NCBI GenBank assembly: GCA_037178625.1
Contig: CM074136.1
Coordinates: forward strand, 310,001 to 374,000
Source of the DNA: Skeletonema tropicum
Taxonomy: Eukaryota; Bacillariophyta; Thalassiosirophyceae; Thalassiosirales; Thalassiosiraceae
Reading direction: 5' to 3'
DNA: 64,000 nucleotides
The notes below the pieces were generated by a model. It saw nothing but the letters and a program-made list of their open reading frames with translations. It ran no database searches and was not told the origin of the DNA. This document shows positions 41,167 to 51,859 of the stretch, one piece after another. A program made the position numbers and the translations under genes. The number at the start of each line of letters is the position of its first letter. Within the stretch, counting starts at the first letter, position 1.

Positions 41167-41268
41167 GATCCGGCTGCGCCGGATCAAAAATTCAACGAGC
41201 CACAGATATCAAATATCTGCCTTCCGATTCTGGGGTGGCCGTAGGATTTTGATTTTCAGAATCAAAAT
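41167..41268. repeat. Three consecutive perfect palindromes
   Basis: GATCCGGC-TGC-GCCGGATC (41167-41185), CAGATAT-CAA-ATATCTG (41203-41219) and ATTTTGATT-TTCAG-AATCAAAAT (41246-41268). They lie about 220 bases before the next coding relic. Two copies of TCTGGGACACGCTA follow at about 41325 and 41386. Confidence 0.6.
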
Positions 41269-41483
41269 TCGACGTGGGATTCTGGGGTGGGAAAGTAAGT
41301 GGGAATTTGGCGTGGGAAAGTGGATCTGGGACACGCTATTTTGAGTTCGGAATCCTACGTGGGAAAGTAGGAATCCTAACCTCATCTGGGACACGCTAGT
41401 AAAGGGTAGTTGTACAGCAATAATAAGAATATCAGCAACAAATAAGCCCAACAACGCATACCAACAACAACATCACGTCTGGG

Positions 41484-42325
41484 TTGGTTATGGCTGCTCG
41501 TCGACGAAGAGAGTTGCGGCATCAAACGGCTGCGCCAGACGCTGCATCCACCGGCGCGTCTTCTTTTCGTTTAAGTGCAGATCAAGAAGCCGCAGTACTT
41601 GAGACTAGACGCCATGTGATAAAACATCTCCCTGAATATAGGAATCGACTCGAGGAAACAATAGATTATTTCAAAAAACATATGCCCGACTACTACAGAG
41701 AAGTTGTGTACAACTTAACTCCGGAAATGAAAGCCGATCCATCTCGCTTTTACTACAAAGCAAAACGGGACTTTCATTACGATCGCTTGATTAGCGAGCC
41801 TATGACGGCATTTTGCTGCCATTGAAAGCAGTGGAAAGATGAAGCCAAAACGAAACAGTATGAATTTTCGCATATCAGAAAATACCATGATGCTGATGCG
41901 ATATTGAAGTGCTCAGAGTACTACGGGGGCTCTCATGTAAGTCAAGAGTATCGTGATGAAATGAATGCCTACATTGAAAGCATGAAACGAGAGAAAACCG
42001 TTGCAAAACAAAACAACCAAATTGAGGAGAAGGAGGCGGACCCGATTGGAGTTGATCTCTATTCGGACATAGCTAAGTGGGCGATAGAAGAAGGAACACC
42101 GGGTGGGATCCTAATTTGGGCGAGTTCGGTGACACAGTGGAATTGCAAGGCCGACCCATCAGTGTTGATGCTCTTGGCTTGAGTTATTTGTGCCGTTTCC
42201 CAGCGCTCCATCATCGCAGATCATCAGTGACTCCTTTGAAGCTGCCAAAGCTGCTTGAAGCAGGAGCATCCATCTCTCTTTTCAAAGAAGGGTCATGGCA
42301 CTTCGTCAGTCAGTACATGGTCTAA
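41484..42325 (+). pseudogene. Relic of a DNA-transposon protein, possibly Crypton-type recombinase
   Basis: A single frame runs from ATG 41484 (MVMAARRRRELRHQT) to about 42120 with one TGA at 41824. Before it: ETIDYFKKHMPDYYREV and RFYYKAKRDF; after it: KQWKDEAKTKQYEFSHIRKY, CSEYYGGSHVSQEYRDEMN, then a Lys/Glu stretch, DPIGVDLYSDIAKWAIEEG, and WASSVTQWNCKADP. A shift near 42110 moves DPNLGEFGDTVELQ and the SVDALGLS region to another frame. The order 'DPI...LY..I..WAI..G' then 'W..S..QWN...D' recalls diatom Crypton-like tyrosine recombinases, which is an identification from memory. The catalytic C-terminal part is absent. Unlikely to be functional. Confidence 0.45.
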
Positions 42326-42329
42326 AGAA

Positions 42330-43040
42330 TTACGTCTTTCGTCGAGGAAGAGGAAAGCAACAGCCTCGTCGTAACTGAGGTAAATAATTAGTTGATCAAT
42401 TAAGTTAAGATGACGTGATAGATGTACAATAGGACTAACCATTTTGGCATCACAATCGGTCTATAATCCGTCTCTTATGATGTGCTAGGCCAGCCTGCTT
42501 TGTTTTGATGGCAGACATCGGATGTTACTAAACACATCTACATACATTTCCTTTTGTGTTTCAACTTCATATACATTCGTGTCGGTGTGCGTGTACTTGT
42601 CCTCGATCCTCCTCGATCCTTAGAGCTTACCTACGGGGCGGGCCTTTGCAACTTCTACGTAACAGTAAACTAGTGTTAGATAGACACTGTTACCTACATA
42701 ACATCACTACTGGTACTATCTCCTTGTAGGTTGTAGGACAGATTTTTTTTGAGATAAGTACGCCATAGCGTACTTAAATATGACCCATCTTTGTGCTAAT
42801 AATAACACTACTTCCGTTGCAGTAATGGCATAAACCACCATGACAATCTTGTTAGGAATGTTTTTAGCTTTCGTTTGATGCCCCATTTATGTTTATAGTC
42901 CTAGTATTCTGCTCACTACGTTTATCTATGTAAACAGTATGAAACCGGATCTGCGAGAATCTCCCTATTTTTGTGCTCCGGTGGCAATGAATTAGATAAA
43001 GGTGCACAATTAACATTGATAATAACACCAGAACGATAGG
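42330..43040. other. Intergenic with a palindrome
   Basis: AAGTACGC-CATA-GCGTACTT (42756-42775) is a perfect inverted repeat; a related AAGTACGCTATCGTACT stands at 44114. No gene is seen. Confidence 0.4.
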
Positions 43041-43046
43041 AAACTG

Positions 43047-43628
43047 TTGCCAACATTATGCCCTAACATATTTGGTGGTTGGTGCGGAGTAGAAGAAGGT
43101 GTTGCGCATCAATCCACCATTGCAGATGCAGACATAATTTTCATCCAAAATCTCACATCTGACACATATTCCTTTTTATCATCCGAATCAGGGCAACACA
43201 CCTTAAGACCTCGCACACACACCTTCCACCTAACGTTATATGACGCTCTAGCTTCTCATTCATTGGTTGTTTGTCGAGTTACTCCATCAAATACGTCGTC
43301 AACATCAATGATTTGGAAGATGACGGGCGCAATAGCCACTGAAATGCAGTGTAGGAGAAGGCCCGATGAGGAGATAAGCGATACCAAGGAGATTGTCGTG
43401 TACACAGGGGTTGTAATAAGCATTGTGCGTGAGATCGTCGTCGGAATCGCCTCCTTTATCAGTCAAATCATCGTCATGGTGGTGAATTGTTGGGTAACGG
43501 ATTGCAAAAAATTCAAAAAAATCATCAAAAAATCATGTCGACACAACAACCATGGCATCTTATGTGGCCACCCCGTCACCAATTTGGACCGATCCACCCA
43601 CATTAATCCCATCAACAACATCATATGA
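43047..43628 (+). other. Open frame of doubtful coding status
   Basis: 194 codons from a TTG, with no good ATG. It contains a hydrophobic stretch (VVYTGVVISIVREIVVGIAS) and a Lys-rich end (KKFKKIIKKSC). The composition is irregular and nothing resembles a known family; the opposite strand carries equally plausible short frames. It could be a worn element. Confidence 0.2.
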
Positions 43629-44329
43629 AGCAGTCTACCTTTTGGTTTCGTTTAAATCGGTTGATTTGTCGAGTAGTTATTGAATATATCCACTATCACA
43701 TGTTGATGAAAGACGCATCATCGTAACGACATTATGTATGAGGACGGTGCACACCACATCGGCCAGTTCTGACACCCGCACGTCAACAGTGCGCGATTCC
43801 ATGATATTACCGTCATGGGGAGCCACTGGGGGCCTTCTAGAATGGAGTAGTTGTGAAGATACAATGGTGCAAAGTATATATGGTGGCTGTAAGTACGCAG
43901 CCGTTTTTTTTGTCATCGGATGTTGCAGTTTGCAACGGCCTTATATTATCGCTGAAGTTAGTTATGGAATAAACTAATCGAAGTATCGTACATAGGTATG
44001 CTGTAAGACTAAATCGAGTGTGCTGAATTGAACATGAACACGATGGTTATGCTTAAAAGGTGTGAAAGTGGTCTCTTTTAGGAGAACTTTAAGCTTAAAA
44101 ATTAGTGTTTTTAAGTACGCTATCGTACTCGTGGCAATTTTTTCAGGCTGTGGGCTTCAACAAATTTGGGGGCGAAAAAAGGGGAGAAAAAAAGAGGAGA
44201 AAACTCGCCGGCCACAAATGACATGCATGGCGGAGGCGTCGACGCTCCTGAGAGGGTACTTATCATCGAAGTCATTACAGTGCACTGGTAAGTCCTTTGG
44301 CATTATCAATACCACACAAGCGCCAAGCC

Positions 44330-45167
44330 AGGTTGGTGACGATTCCGATGTAGATGATGAGCTCGACAGAATGGCGGCAGCAGCTGCGGATGATCTCTCC
44401 GATGATGGACTTGATGCTGGAGTGGAGGCTGCCCTCGATATACTTCTTCGAGTTGGTTGTCGAAACTCACTGGGAGAAATCGATCGACAGATAGAATGCG
44501 CTCAAACGACGAATGGGAATACTTTAAAGACAATGGCGGTAACTTCCAGGGAGGAACAGATGAAGCCGATAACTACTCTCGAATAAGATGGTCTGACTTC
44601 GCTACAAGTTGGAACAGCTGGGTCGATACTCTTGGTCATTCCAAGCCAACATTGACGTACAAAAGAGCCAGTCATCTTCAGAATGCCTATAAATCTATGA
44701 AGAGGAGGGCGGTAGAGGCAGCCACTCTTCGTCCTCACACTCCGGCTATCACAGTGTTGCACGATAAGCACATCAATCGAGCTACAGCTGTCACGTATCT
44801 TCCCGAGTTTGGTCAACTTGAAATGCCGGCAGTTGCGCAGCCCTTTACGGATGCAATGGATACTGAGGACTAGCAAATAACTGTAACAAACTATGATGGT
44901 GATGCAGATGAGCCCAAGCCTGCTACTGCCGTGCCCCAGCCAAGGAAAAGAAAGAAATCAAAGATGTGATGTAGGAAATGTGGTAGGGAGTATGCAGATG
45001 ATGCTTGGAGGCAATATCATCAATTAGTGATTACAAGAGACGTTAATGGAAGAGCGATGAGAGACAACAACGTCAAAGTTTGGGACACTTGCACTGTACC
45101 TGAAGAGTTGTACGAAGAAGACTTCCCTTGGGATGGTACGGGGTGCATGCCACCAAGAAGGAAATGA
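44330..45167 (+). pseudogene. Relic of a transposon protein with C-terminal Cys motif
   Basis: A first frame (to about 44470) is Asp/Ala-rich (DDELDRMAAAAADDLSDDG). The main part follows in another frame from about 44490: WEYFKDNGGNFQGGTDEADN, SRIRWSDFATSWNSWV, LTYKRASHLQNAYKSMKRR, TAVTYLPEFGQLEMP and a basic stretch RKRKKSK. In the same frame, interrupted by TAG at 44871 and TGA at 44967, comes CRKCGREYADDAWRQYHQ, then RDNNVKVWDTCTVPEELYEE and GTGCMPPRRK to 45167. The CxxC plus downstream Cys recalls zinc-binding ends of DDE transposases. Two stops and a shift mean it is dead. Family uncertain. Confidence 0.45.
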
Positions 45168-45169
45168 CG

Positions 45170-45625
45170 ATGATTGTTATTGATTAATATTTGTTTAATT
45201 TGCACATAAATAAATATATGTTGACGCATTCTAAATAGTATTTGATTGATGAACTGCTATGGAATGGCATTTGTGCACTATAAGTGGATGATAGTGAAGC
45301 GAGGTGGTGAAAAATGTGCAAAATCATAAGCATCGTAACTATGTAATAATACGAAAGCGACCGTTGCATCTACCAGCCCGTGGAGTGCAAAATTGAAATC
45401 TGCATAAAATTTTGGTCTTGTGGGCACTCCAGATTACTATGTGACCTACCATCAGCGGCGATTTATGCGTCGTGAAGTTGATGTAATATTGCATCATTGC
45501 GCCGACAGTTAGTCGAGATTGCCTCTCTCGGCGGGAAGTTTTACAGGCGGGCAAGTTGTCTCATTGGGGGCACGCCCCATGCCCTCCAGCCGTATTTACC
45601 TACGCACGCGCAAAAGATCTGGGAT
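45170..45625. other. Intergenic, no gene seen
   Basis: AT-rich with no repeat recognised. It ends in a GC-rich stretch (CACGCCCCATGCCCTCC) before the ANK fragment starts. Confidence 0.4.
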
Positions 45626-46251
45626 GTCAGCGAGACACGCGACATTATCTTATGAAAGCACGAGCATTTATCACCAGCGAGTTAGTCTATGCTCGTCAAG
45701 CCAAAGATCTCCGCCTGATGAATACACCAGATGACAATGGACGTCTTCCTTTGCACACAGCACTTCAGAACAATGTCAGGCTGGGTTCAATCAAGTTGTT
45801 GGTGAAAGGCAATCCTTCTGCGATAAGAAACTTCGACGACAGTGGCGCGATACCTTTGCACGTGGCATGTGAACATCACGAATCCTCTAGAGTTGTGGAA
45901 TACATGACAAGCCTTGATCATAATATCACACTTGATACAACTGATAGACAAGGGAATACCGCCCTCCATTATGCTTGCTGCGGTGCAAAGTATGACACCA
46001 TAGCACTTCTAATGGATAAATTCGGATCCGTATCCGTATCGAAACGGAATGTTGACGGGAAGCTTCCTATCGATCTTTTATGGGAAAGCATTGCTGATAG
46101 GGAAAGTGTTGCATACACGGAGAGCGTGTATCGCCTTCTGAGGGCATACCCTGAGACGACAATGCGCATTGGTTTGCAGGCGCAATCTGTTTCAGCGTCG
46201 TGTCCGAATCCCAATTCGACTGGAAAGAAGAGGAAATTTGGTCACGACTAG
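45626..46251 (+). pseudogene. ANK-family C-terminal third
   Basis: Enters the family sequence at about 45630 (ARAFITSELVYARQAKDLRL) and runs intact to the stop: RLPLHTALQNN, RLGSIKLLVKGNPSAIRNF, IPLHVACEHHES, TALHYACCGAKYD, LLMDKFGSVSVSKRNVDG, KLPIDLLWES, YTESVYRLLRAYPETTM, tail GKKRKFGHD. The frame upstream (from 45556) is not ANK. No leader or promoter block is present. The preserved reading frame suggests a recent truncation; it could still make a short protein from internal Mets. Confidence 0.8.
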
Positions 46252-46690
46252 CAAACCCAGTCAACCACTGCAGATAGTGGTTTTCATAGTGAATGAAATG
46301 TACAAGTAATCATCAATCTTGTATGTTACCAAGATGCACCCCATCTTTCAAGTCTGCAGCTGGGTTAGCAAACTGAACTTGATTCGTCATCCATCATTCA
46401 TTGTATTCTCTCTCCATCCCACAAATGGCGTCCGTGACAAAATACATACATGCCACCTGCGCGTCAATTATTATCACAACACGGTTTATATTTAAGCCTA
46501 TTAATGCAGCGCTATCACTCTGCTTTGCTACAAAAAGTGCAGACCACAGTTCCTACAACGTCTGTCACCTCCTACCTATTCTTTCACTCATGTCATTGTT
46601 AGACCCCTCTTCAATATTAAGTATTGTCTCCTCCATGTCCTCCACTATTTGATACTCTCCCCCTCTCCTCCTCCATTACACTTACAATAA
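46252..46690. other. 3' flank of the ANK fragment, then non-coding
   Basis: 46260-46400 carries the usual ANK 3' flank (CAACCACTGCAGATAGTGG, GCAGCTGGGTTAGCAAAC). After that no gene is seen up to the convergent end of the - strand gene. Confidence 0.5.
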
Positions 46691-46696
46691 TATTAT

Positions 46697-48274
46697 TTAA
46701 GCAATCTCAGGAAGCTCCGTCTGCCTAGCAGGAAGAGTCGGATTCTGATAATCCCCTTCATCATCTTCGTCATCATCCTCCTCCTCTTCCTCATCACTAT
46801 CCACATCTGGTACAATCTTCCCATCCGGCCCAATCACAGTCTCCTTCACACTTCCATCAACAGTCAACTTCATCAAATACGCAAACAACACAATATTCAG
46901 CATTAACAATAATGCCCATGTAATCTTCTTCAATCCCAATAGAGCGAAGACGGTAATGATGAGGATTAAGAGTAAAAAGCTGCCAAGGATGTGGGATTGT
47001 TGGAGACCGGCTGCGGAGATGGCAGCTTGTTCGAGGAGGGCGTCCTTGTGGGACATTTTTTGGCGTTTGCTGATGATGGAGATGCACATTCCAAATCCTG
47101 TACAGATGGTTAGAGAGGAGGGGAAGGTAAGGGGAGTGTTGGTTAGTTTGTGAATTTTGTGATGATTTCAGCAGCGCAATGACATGATAGTATCATCTTT
47201 TACTCTCAAAAATTACATGATCACAATACAGTACTATAACTCACCAAACAAGCTCAAAATGGTCAACAAGACCTTATCCGCCTTATTCCACCCCTCCCTC
47301 TCAGCATACGCAGTCTTTCTCTTACAACTGCCATTACAATCCTCCTTGTACCTCCACGCATTCATACAAAGCGGGGCATAGGTCTGTTTATTGACATAAT
47401 ACTGATCATCCACCTCATCATCATTCTTATCCATCCAAATCACACAGGGGGTGCACTTCTGAAAGGGCAAGGTGATATCGATCTGCAAATTGGCATCATT
47501 GTAGCCATCCTTGTCACTAAGGGTCGTACACGTATCATCCTCATAGATATTGACCGCCAACGCCAGGGGATTGGTATCCGAACATCCCACCTGGTAATAA
47601 TACTGATATCCGTTTATCTTGGGGCCCATGCCGCACTGCGCATATGCCGCTGCCACCTCGGGCACTTCATACTCGACACCCGAATCGGCGGCATTGTTGT
47701 CGAGTTGATTCAGATAGGCGTTGACGAAGATCGACACGGGAACCAAGTACGTGCCCATGGGTGTGTCGCTGCAATGCTTGTAGGATTTTTCGTACATGTC
47801 GAATTTGACCTGATCGACTCCCTCCCAGTTGACGCATCGTTTGGGAAAGATGGCGAAGTCGGTCCAGTACAGGATGGATCCATCTTCGGCGTAGGGGTTG
47901 GCGGCGCTGTAGCCATCGTCGAAATAATTATTATTATTTGCGGCGGCGTCATCATCTGCGGCGGCGGCATCGTCATAGGCGGCAGCTTCAACTTGATCGT
48001 CGTAATTGTTATTATTTGCTACGGCATCATCTGCGGCGGCGGCGGCATCATCTGCATTGCCATAGTAATATTCTGCAGCGCCTTCGTTAATATATTGATC
48101 ATCTGCTCCACCATCTGCCATGGCGAATAGTAGTGGCCGAGCATTTTTATCGGAGGTGGATAAAAAAGCGGCAATTATTGAAATTAGTAAAAATAACGAC
48201 GTCATTGTTGGTGAACTGATGGTGCAGCGACGGCTGCGTTTGGTCGGTCTCGTTGCAGAGGCGTTAGGCATCAT
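46697..48274 (-). CDS. Secreted/membrane protein with acidic tail, one intron
   Basis: Exon 1 is 48274-47245 and exon 2 is 47097-46697; the intron is 147 nt with GTGAGT...TGTACAG and correct phase, giving 476 residues. An N-terminal hydrophobic segment (LFLLISIIAAFL, about residues 26-37) is a signal peptide or anchor. Then comes a low-complexity Ala/Asp/Asn/Tyr region with near-tandem blocks (DDAAAADDDAAANNNNY), a Cys-bearing lumenal domain (about residues 130-330, at least ten Cys, including CVNW, YKHC, KCTPC, DCNGSC), a hydrophobic segment near residues 337-350, and two more transmembrane helices in exon 2 (SFLLLILIITVFALLGL, WALLLMLNIVLFAYLM). The end is very acidic (SDEEEEEDDDEDDEGD). 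The gene is not related to its ANK neighbours and looks intact. Family unknown to me; a cell-surface or secretory-pathway protein is inferred. Confidence 0.8.
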
Positions 48275-48569
48275 TATTTTGTATATATTGTCAGGTGGAT
48301 ATGGTTGCCAATTGCCAAGCTGCGGCGAATGTACTCAGATAGCGGCGGCGTCGTTGATGGTTGGTGGTAGTTAAAAATTTCTCGCCGGATTTGGTGAGTG
48401 CGCAGCCATTTTTTTGGAAGCATTTTCTGTCGTTTTGCAAAATTCGGCGTTTTCTCGGAATGGCCGGCCCGCCGAGCGAGACAGGGACTATGGCATAAGT
48501 AAGGTGGCGTTAATAAAAGTGAGTCAGTGTGTCACCAATCTCTAGAGAGGTACTTTTGAAGCTCAAATA

Positions 48570-49131
48570 GGGTGTCCACACACCAAATTTCACATGTGAA
48601 TTTCACACTTTGGAGGTCAAAATTCACACTTTCACTTTGTGTGAAAATGTGAATTTTAAAATTCACAAGTTGCGACCAATCTCCACCCTACATAAGGTCT
48701 TCTGTCATATCTGGGAGTCCTCTTCAGAGGGACTCTGCAGATATGCAGAGACCCTACACTTTTTTAGCAAAAAAAAGTGCTGAGTCCTCCAAGTGACTCA
48801 GACAGGTGTCTGAAGATCCTATGTAGGGTGACCAATCTCGTCCAACTCGTGAATTTTAAATTTCACATTTTCACAGCCAAAAATCACATTTGAGACAGGA
48901 GGGGGGCAAGAGGGCGTTTCCCCCATTTCATTGAGCCTTTGGTGCCATGAGTGCCCCCCAACAAAACACAGCAGCAAACGCAAAGTACTGTGAAATTTAC
49001 TGTGAAATTTACCGTGAAATTTGTTGTGTGGACACAACGTGAATTTCGGTGAATTTCACATTTTGCATGTGAAATTTGCAAAGTGAAATTCACAATGTGA
49101 AATGTGAAATTCACGTTTTGTGTGGACACCC
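48570..49131. mobile_element. TIR element with TA duplication and a nested MITE
   Basis: Ends GGGTGTCCACACA and its inverse TGTGTGGACACCC, flanked by TA (48568-48569 and 49132-49133). Subterminal sequence is full of TTCACA/TGTGAA repeats in both orientations (48585-48665 and 48960-49115), so the whole could fold on itself. No coding capacity. TA duplications point to a Tc1/mariner-type mover. A tandem copy of CACCAATCT...GTACTTTTGAAGCTCAAAT flanks it (48531-48568 and 49163-49194). Confidence 0.7.
48684..48830. mobile_element. 147-bp MITE nested in the TA element
   Basis: Ends CACCCTACATAAGGTCTTC and GAAGATCCTATGTAGGGTG, flanked on both sides by the 9-bp direct repeat ACCAATCTC (48675-48683 and 48831-48839). 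Nine-base duplications are usual for MULE-mobilised elements. Inside are further small palindromes such as GTCTCTGCA-type and GAGTCCTC/GACTC sequences. Confidence 0.8.
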
Positions 49132-49133
49132 TA

Positions 49134-49342
49134 ATCCAATCAAATAAAGCTCGTGCAATCGCGTCACCAATCTATGTACTTTTGAAGCTCAAATCACTCA
49201 AATTGAGGCTAATGAGACTGCTGGGTAGCAAATAAAGACCAAAGTACACTCATGAGTACAATGATGAGCAAGACTGCTTTTGTAACATCATAAAAGATCA
49301 TTATATTTACTTGCTTATTGCACAGGAGACAGTCAGGGCTAT
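49134..49342. other. 3' flank of the - strand ANK copy
   Basis: TAGCAAATAAAGACCAAAGT, CATAAAAGATCATTATATTT and TACTTGCTTATTGCAC are the inverted form of the 3' flank after the genes at 24736 and 33726. Confidence 0.5.
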
Positions 49343-49907
49343 CTAATCGCCCAACTTTCTCTTCTTACAAGTCAGAGTCAGACTCGGACATGAAGCTGAA
49401 GCAGATTGCACCTGCAAATCAGTACCCATGATCATTTCAGGGTATGCTTTCAGAAGCCGATACACGCTCTCAGTGTATGCAACACTTTCCCTATCAGCAT
49501 TGCTTTCCCATAAAAGATCGATAGGGAGCTTCTCATTAACATTCCGTTTTGATACGGATACGGCACCGAATTTATCCATTAGAAGTGCTATGGTGTCATA
49601 CTTTGCACCGCAGCAAGCATAATGGAGGGCGGTATTCCCTTGCCCATCAATTGTATTGAGTGTGATATCAGCAAGGCTAACCAGGTACTTCACAACGCTA
49701 GAGGATTCATGATGTTCACATGCCACGTGCAAAGGTATCGCGCCACTATCGTCGAAACTTCTTATCGCAGAAGGATTGCCTTTCACGAGCAGTTTGATTG
49801 AGCCAAGCCTGACATTGTCCTGAAGCGCTGTGTGCAAAGGAAGACGTCCATTGTCATCAGGTGTTGTCATCAGACTATGATATAATTATTATCGTCGCCA
49901 GCGCTCA
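49343..49907 (-). pseudogene. ANK-family internal-deletion derivative
   Basis: A promoter block and start codon (MSAGDDNN, 49907-49884) are joined directly to the C-terminal third. The first frame ends after MSAGDDNNYIIV at a TGA; the C-terminal part is open from the ATG at 49870 (MTTPDDNGRLPLHTALQDN, IPLHVACEHHES, TALHYACCGAKYD, KLPIDLLWES, tail CKKRKLGD). About a thousand bases of leader and central ANK repeats are missing compared with the sister gene at 61195. The junction is out of frame, so only the 175-residue C-terminal part could be made. Confidence 0.8.
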
Positions 49908-50077
49908 TGATGATTAACTATTGATAGAGACAGAGAGAGATCTATTAGAAGAGAGTCAAAATATCTATGTGAAAAGGGCGATACCCGAATGAATACACGA
50001 GTCAGGTGAGAGGTGCGTGAGAGTGCAAATCCAAAATGAGATCATCGTAGAAAATAGCGGGAGCCAACATAGGAATC
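49908..50077 (-). promoter_or_regulatory. ANK-family upstream block of the deleted copy
   Basis: On the - strand: GATTCCTATGTTGGCTCCCG, CTATTTTCTACGATGATC, then AGATCTCTCTCTGTCTC and ATCATCATG. The same block as at 9735, 25715, 39471 and 61196. Confidence 0.5.
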
Positions 50078-50465
50078 GGTAACACGCACTTGTATCAAGT
50101 AGCAATGTGGTACTTTGTTCACTGTTCGCTCGTGGAGTCACGCAGCCTACCTTGCCTTCTTACATTGGCAGCGCATTGCAGAATCTGGCATCATTCCTGC
50201 AGCAGATTTTCCTCCATCGAACGAATCTAAGCAGAGGCAGAGGTCTTGTATATTTATTCATTTAGAGGTCGTAACGTCGTACTTGTCATTACCATGCTCT
50301 CGGCTACGTCTGCTAGAGCCTCGGGTTGTTTGACCAATCTATGAGCATATCAGCTGTGACATTTCATTTCAATCCAAATTCATTGAGCCCCGTGACACAT
50401 AAACTACGACGTCCGCCGTGGAGCGGCGTCCGCCCATCCAAATCCGCAGCCCTCTGGCAGCAGTA

Positions 50466-50692
50466 GGGAACTATTCTAGAAGCAATTGAATTTTCCCCTC
50501 GCTGACTCTTTCATTGAAGCATGCCCGAAAGAAGATTTATGTATTGTCTCGGATGATCGAATTATTATCGGACGTCAATTTGTGTCGCTCAAATATTTCT
50601 CTTAGGCCTACCTCTGAAAGCAACTCAGATTCACAAATCTCGTTTAATTCCTTCACCAGCGCTTTCGCTGATTCGTTTATCTTGTATTGCAT
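50466..50692 (-). pseudogene. ANK-family N-terminal fragment
   Basis: Reads NESAKALVKELNEICESEL, LSEVGLREIFERHKLT, NNSIIRDNT, then a stop and FFRACFNERVSEG with further stops up to EYFPTAA-like sequence at about 50470. The family start ATGAACGAATC has become ATAAACGAATC (about 50680), leaving only an upstream ATG at 50692. No ANK motif follows. Related to the N-termini at 35535 and 17824. Confidence 0.75.
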
Positions 50693-51291
50693 TCCTAGAA
50701 GTATTTCAAGTAAATGGAGCCCACGTGCTATTACTCATTGTGTACACATGTAATAAACTATCGTATCAAAAACATCATTCGGGACCGGGACCCGGCCTGG
50801 GCCTTTCTCTTTCTCATTTCAGGCGCTTTTGATTGTGCTCATCTTCACCTTGTTTGCCAACTCTATCATACCTCAATCAGTACGACTCTATCTCGATCTT
50901 AGTTGGTCGAAGCACGGGTCAAGGCTGCTCTTTTGTGAGACTTGCTTTGACGGACGTTGAAGATCTAAGCATGGGAACCATGGATAGTCGAATCCGAATC
51001 CTTCATATGCATACTTAAGTAAGCAAATGCGTTTGGTAGGAACAGGTGATGATCAAATTCAAGACCTACAATGGCGTCGACATGATGATCTTGTTAAACT
51101 AGAGCACTATCAAGGGGGAAAGCCGGGGCTAATATCTAATCTGATAAAATTTTTCTCTATTTTTTTTCTCTCTTTGGATTCAGACTCGGACATAATGAAA
51201 GAAGGTGAAGAGATAGAGTGCTTTAGTAGCGACAGCATTGGAAATGATTATTTACTTGCTTGTTGAACTGAAGGAGAGGTCTGAAAGGCTG

Positions 51292-51722
51292 CTAATGGCC
51301 CAACGTTCTCTTCTTTCCAGTCAGACTCGGACAACAAGCTGAAGCAAATTGCACCTGTACATCAATGCCCATAATTATCCCAGGATATGCCCTAAGAAGC
51401 TGATACATGTTCTCTGTGTATGCAACACTTTCCCTGTCAGCATTGCTTTCACATAAAAGATCGATAGGAAGCTTCTTGTGAGCGTACGGTCTCGATATGA
51501 ATAATGCACGCCGAATTTATCCATAAGAAGAGCTATGATTTCATGCATGGCGCTGCGGCAAGCATGATGAAGGGTTGTGTTCCCCGTCTCATCCATGACG
51601 TCAAGAGTGGATGTGTCAAGTCCCACTACGTACATAATGACATAACGCTAGCAGAGCACGATGCTGAAATGCGGTGTGCAACTGGATACCTTGCGTTAGT
51701 GGATGGAGAGAGAATAGAATGA
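51292..51722 (-). pseudogene. ANK-family C-terminal fragment, second copy
   Basis: The inverted partner of 37240-37673, with the same broken SKRN region: VGLDTSTLDVMDETGNTTLH, HACRSAMHEIIALLMDKF, then frame loss; tail GKKRTLGH ends at 51292. Lies 140 bases downstream of the intact gene at 51860-53428. Confidence 0.75.
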
Positions 51723-51859
51723 ATGACGAAACAAGTTCAACTTCGCTAACCCAGCTGCAGATTCTATGAAAGACGAGATGCTGTCATCTTGGTGGTAACA
51801 TACAAGATTGATGATTAGTACATTTCATTCACTATGAAGACCGTGGTGGACTGGGTCTG

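Larger units (their letters stand above)
50335..51850 (-). repeat. Inverted duplicate of 37.1-38.2 kb, interrupted
   Basis: Carries the same order of sequence as 37100-38215 but reversed. It is split at about 50405-50795 by extra sequence that contains an ANK N-terminal fragment, which the + strand copy lacks. Confidence 0.7.

Noticed and set aside
43047..43628. 193-residue frame as a membrane protein gene
   Set aside because: No ATG start, irregular composition and no similarity; kept only as a doubtful open frame.
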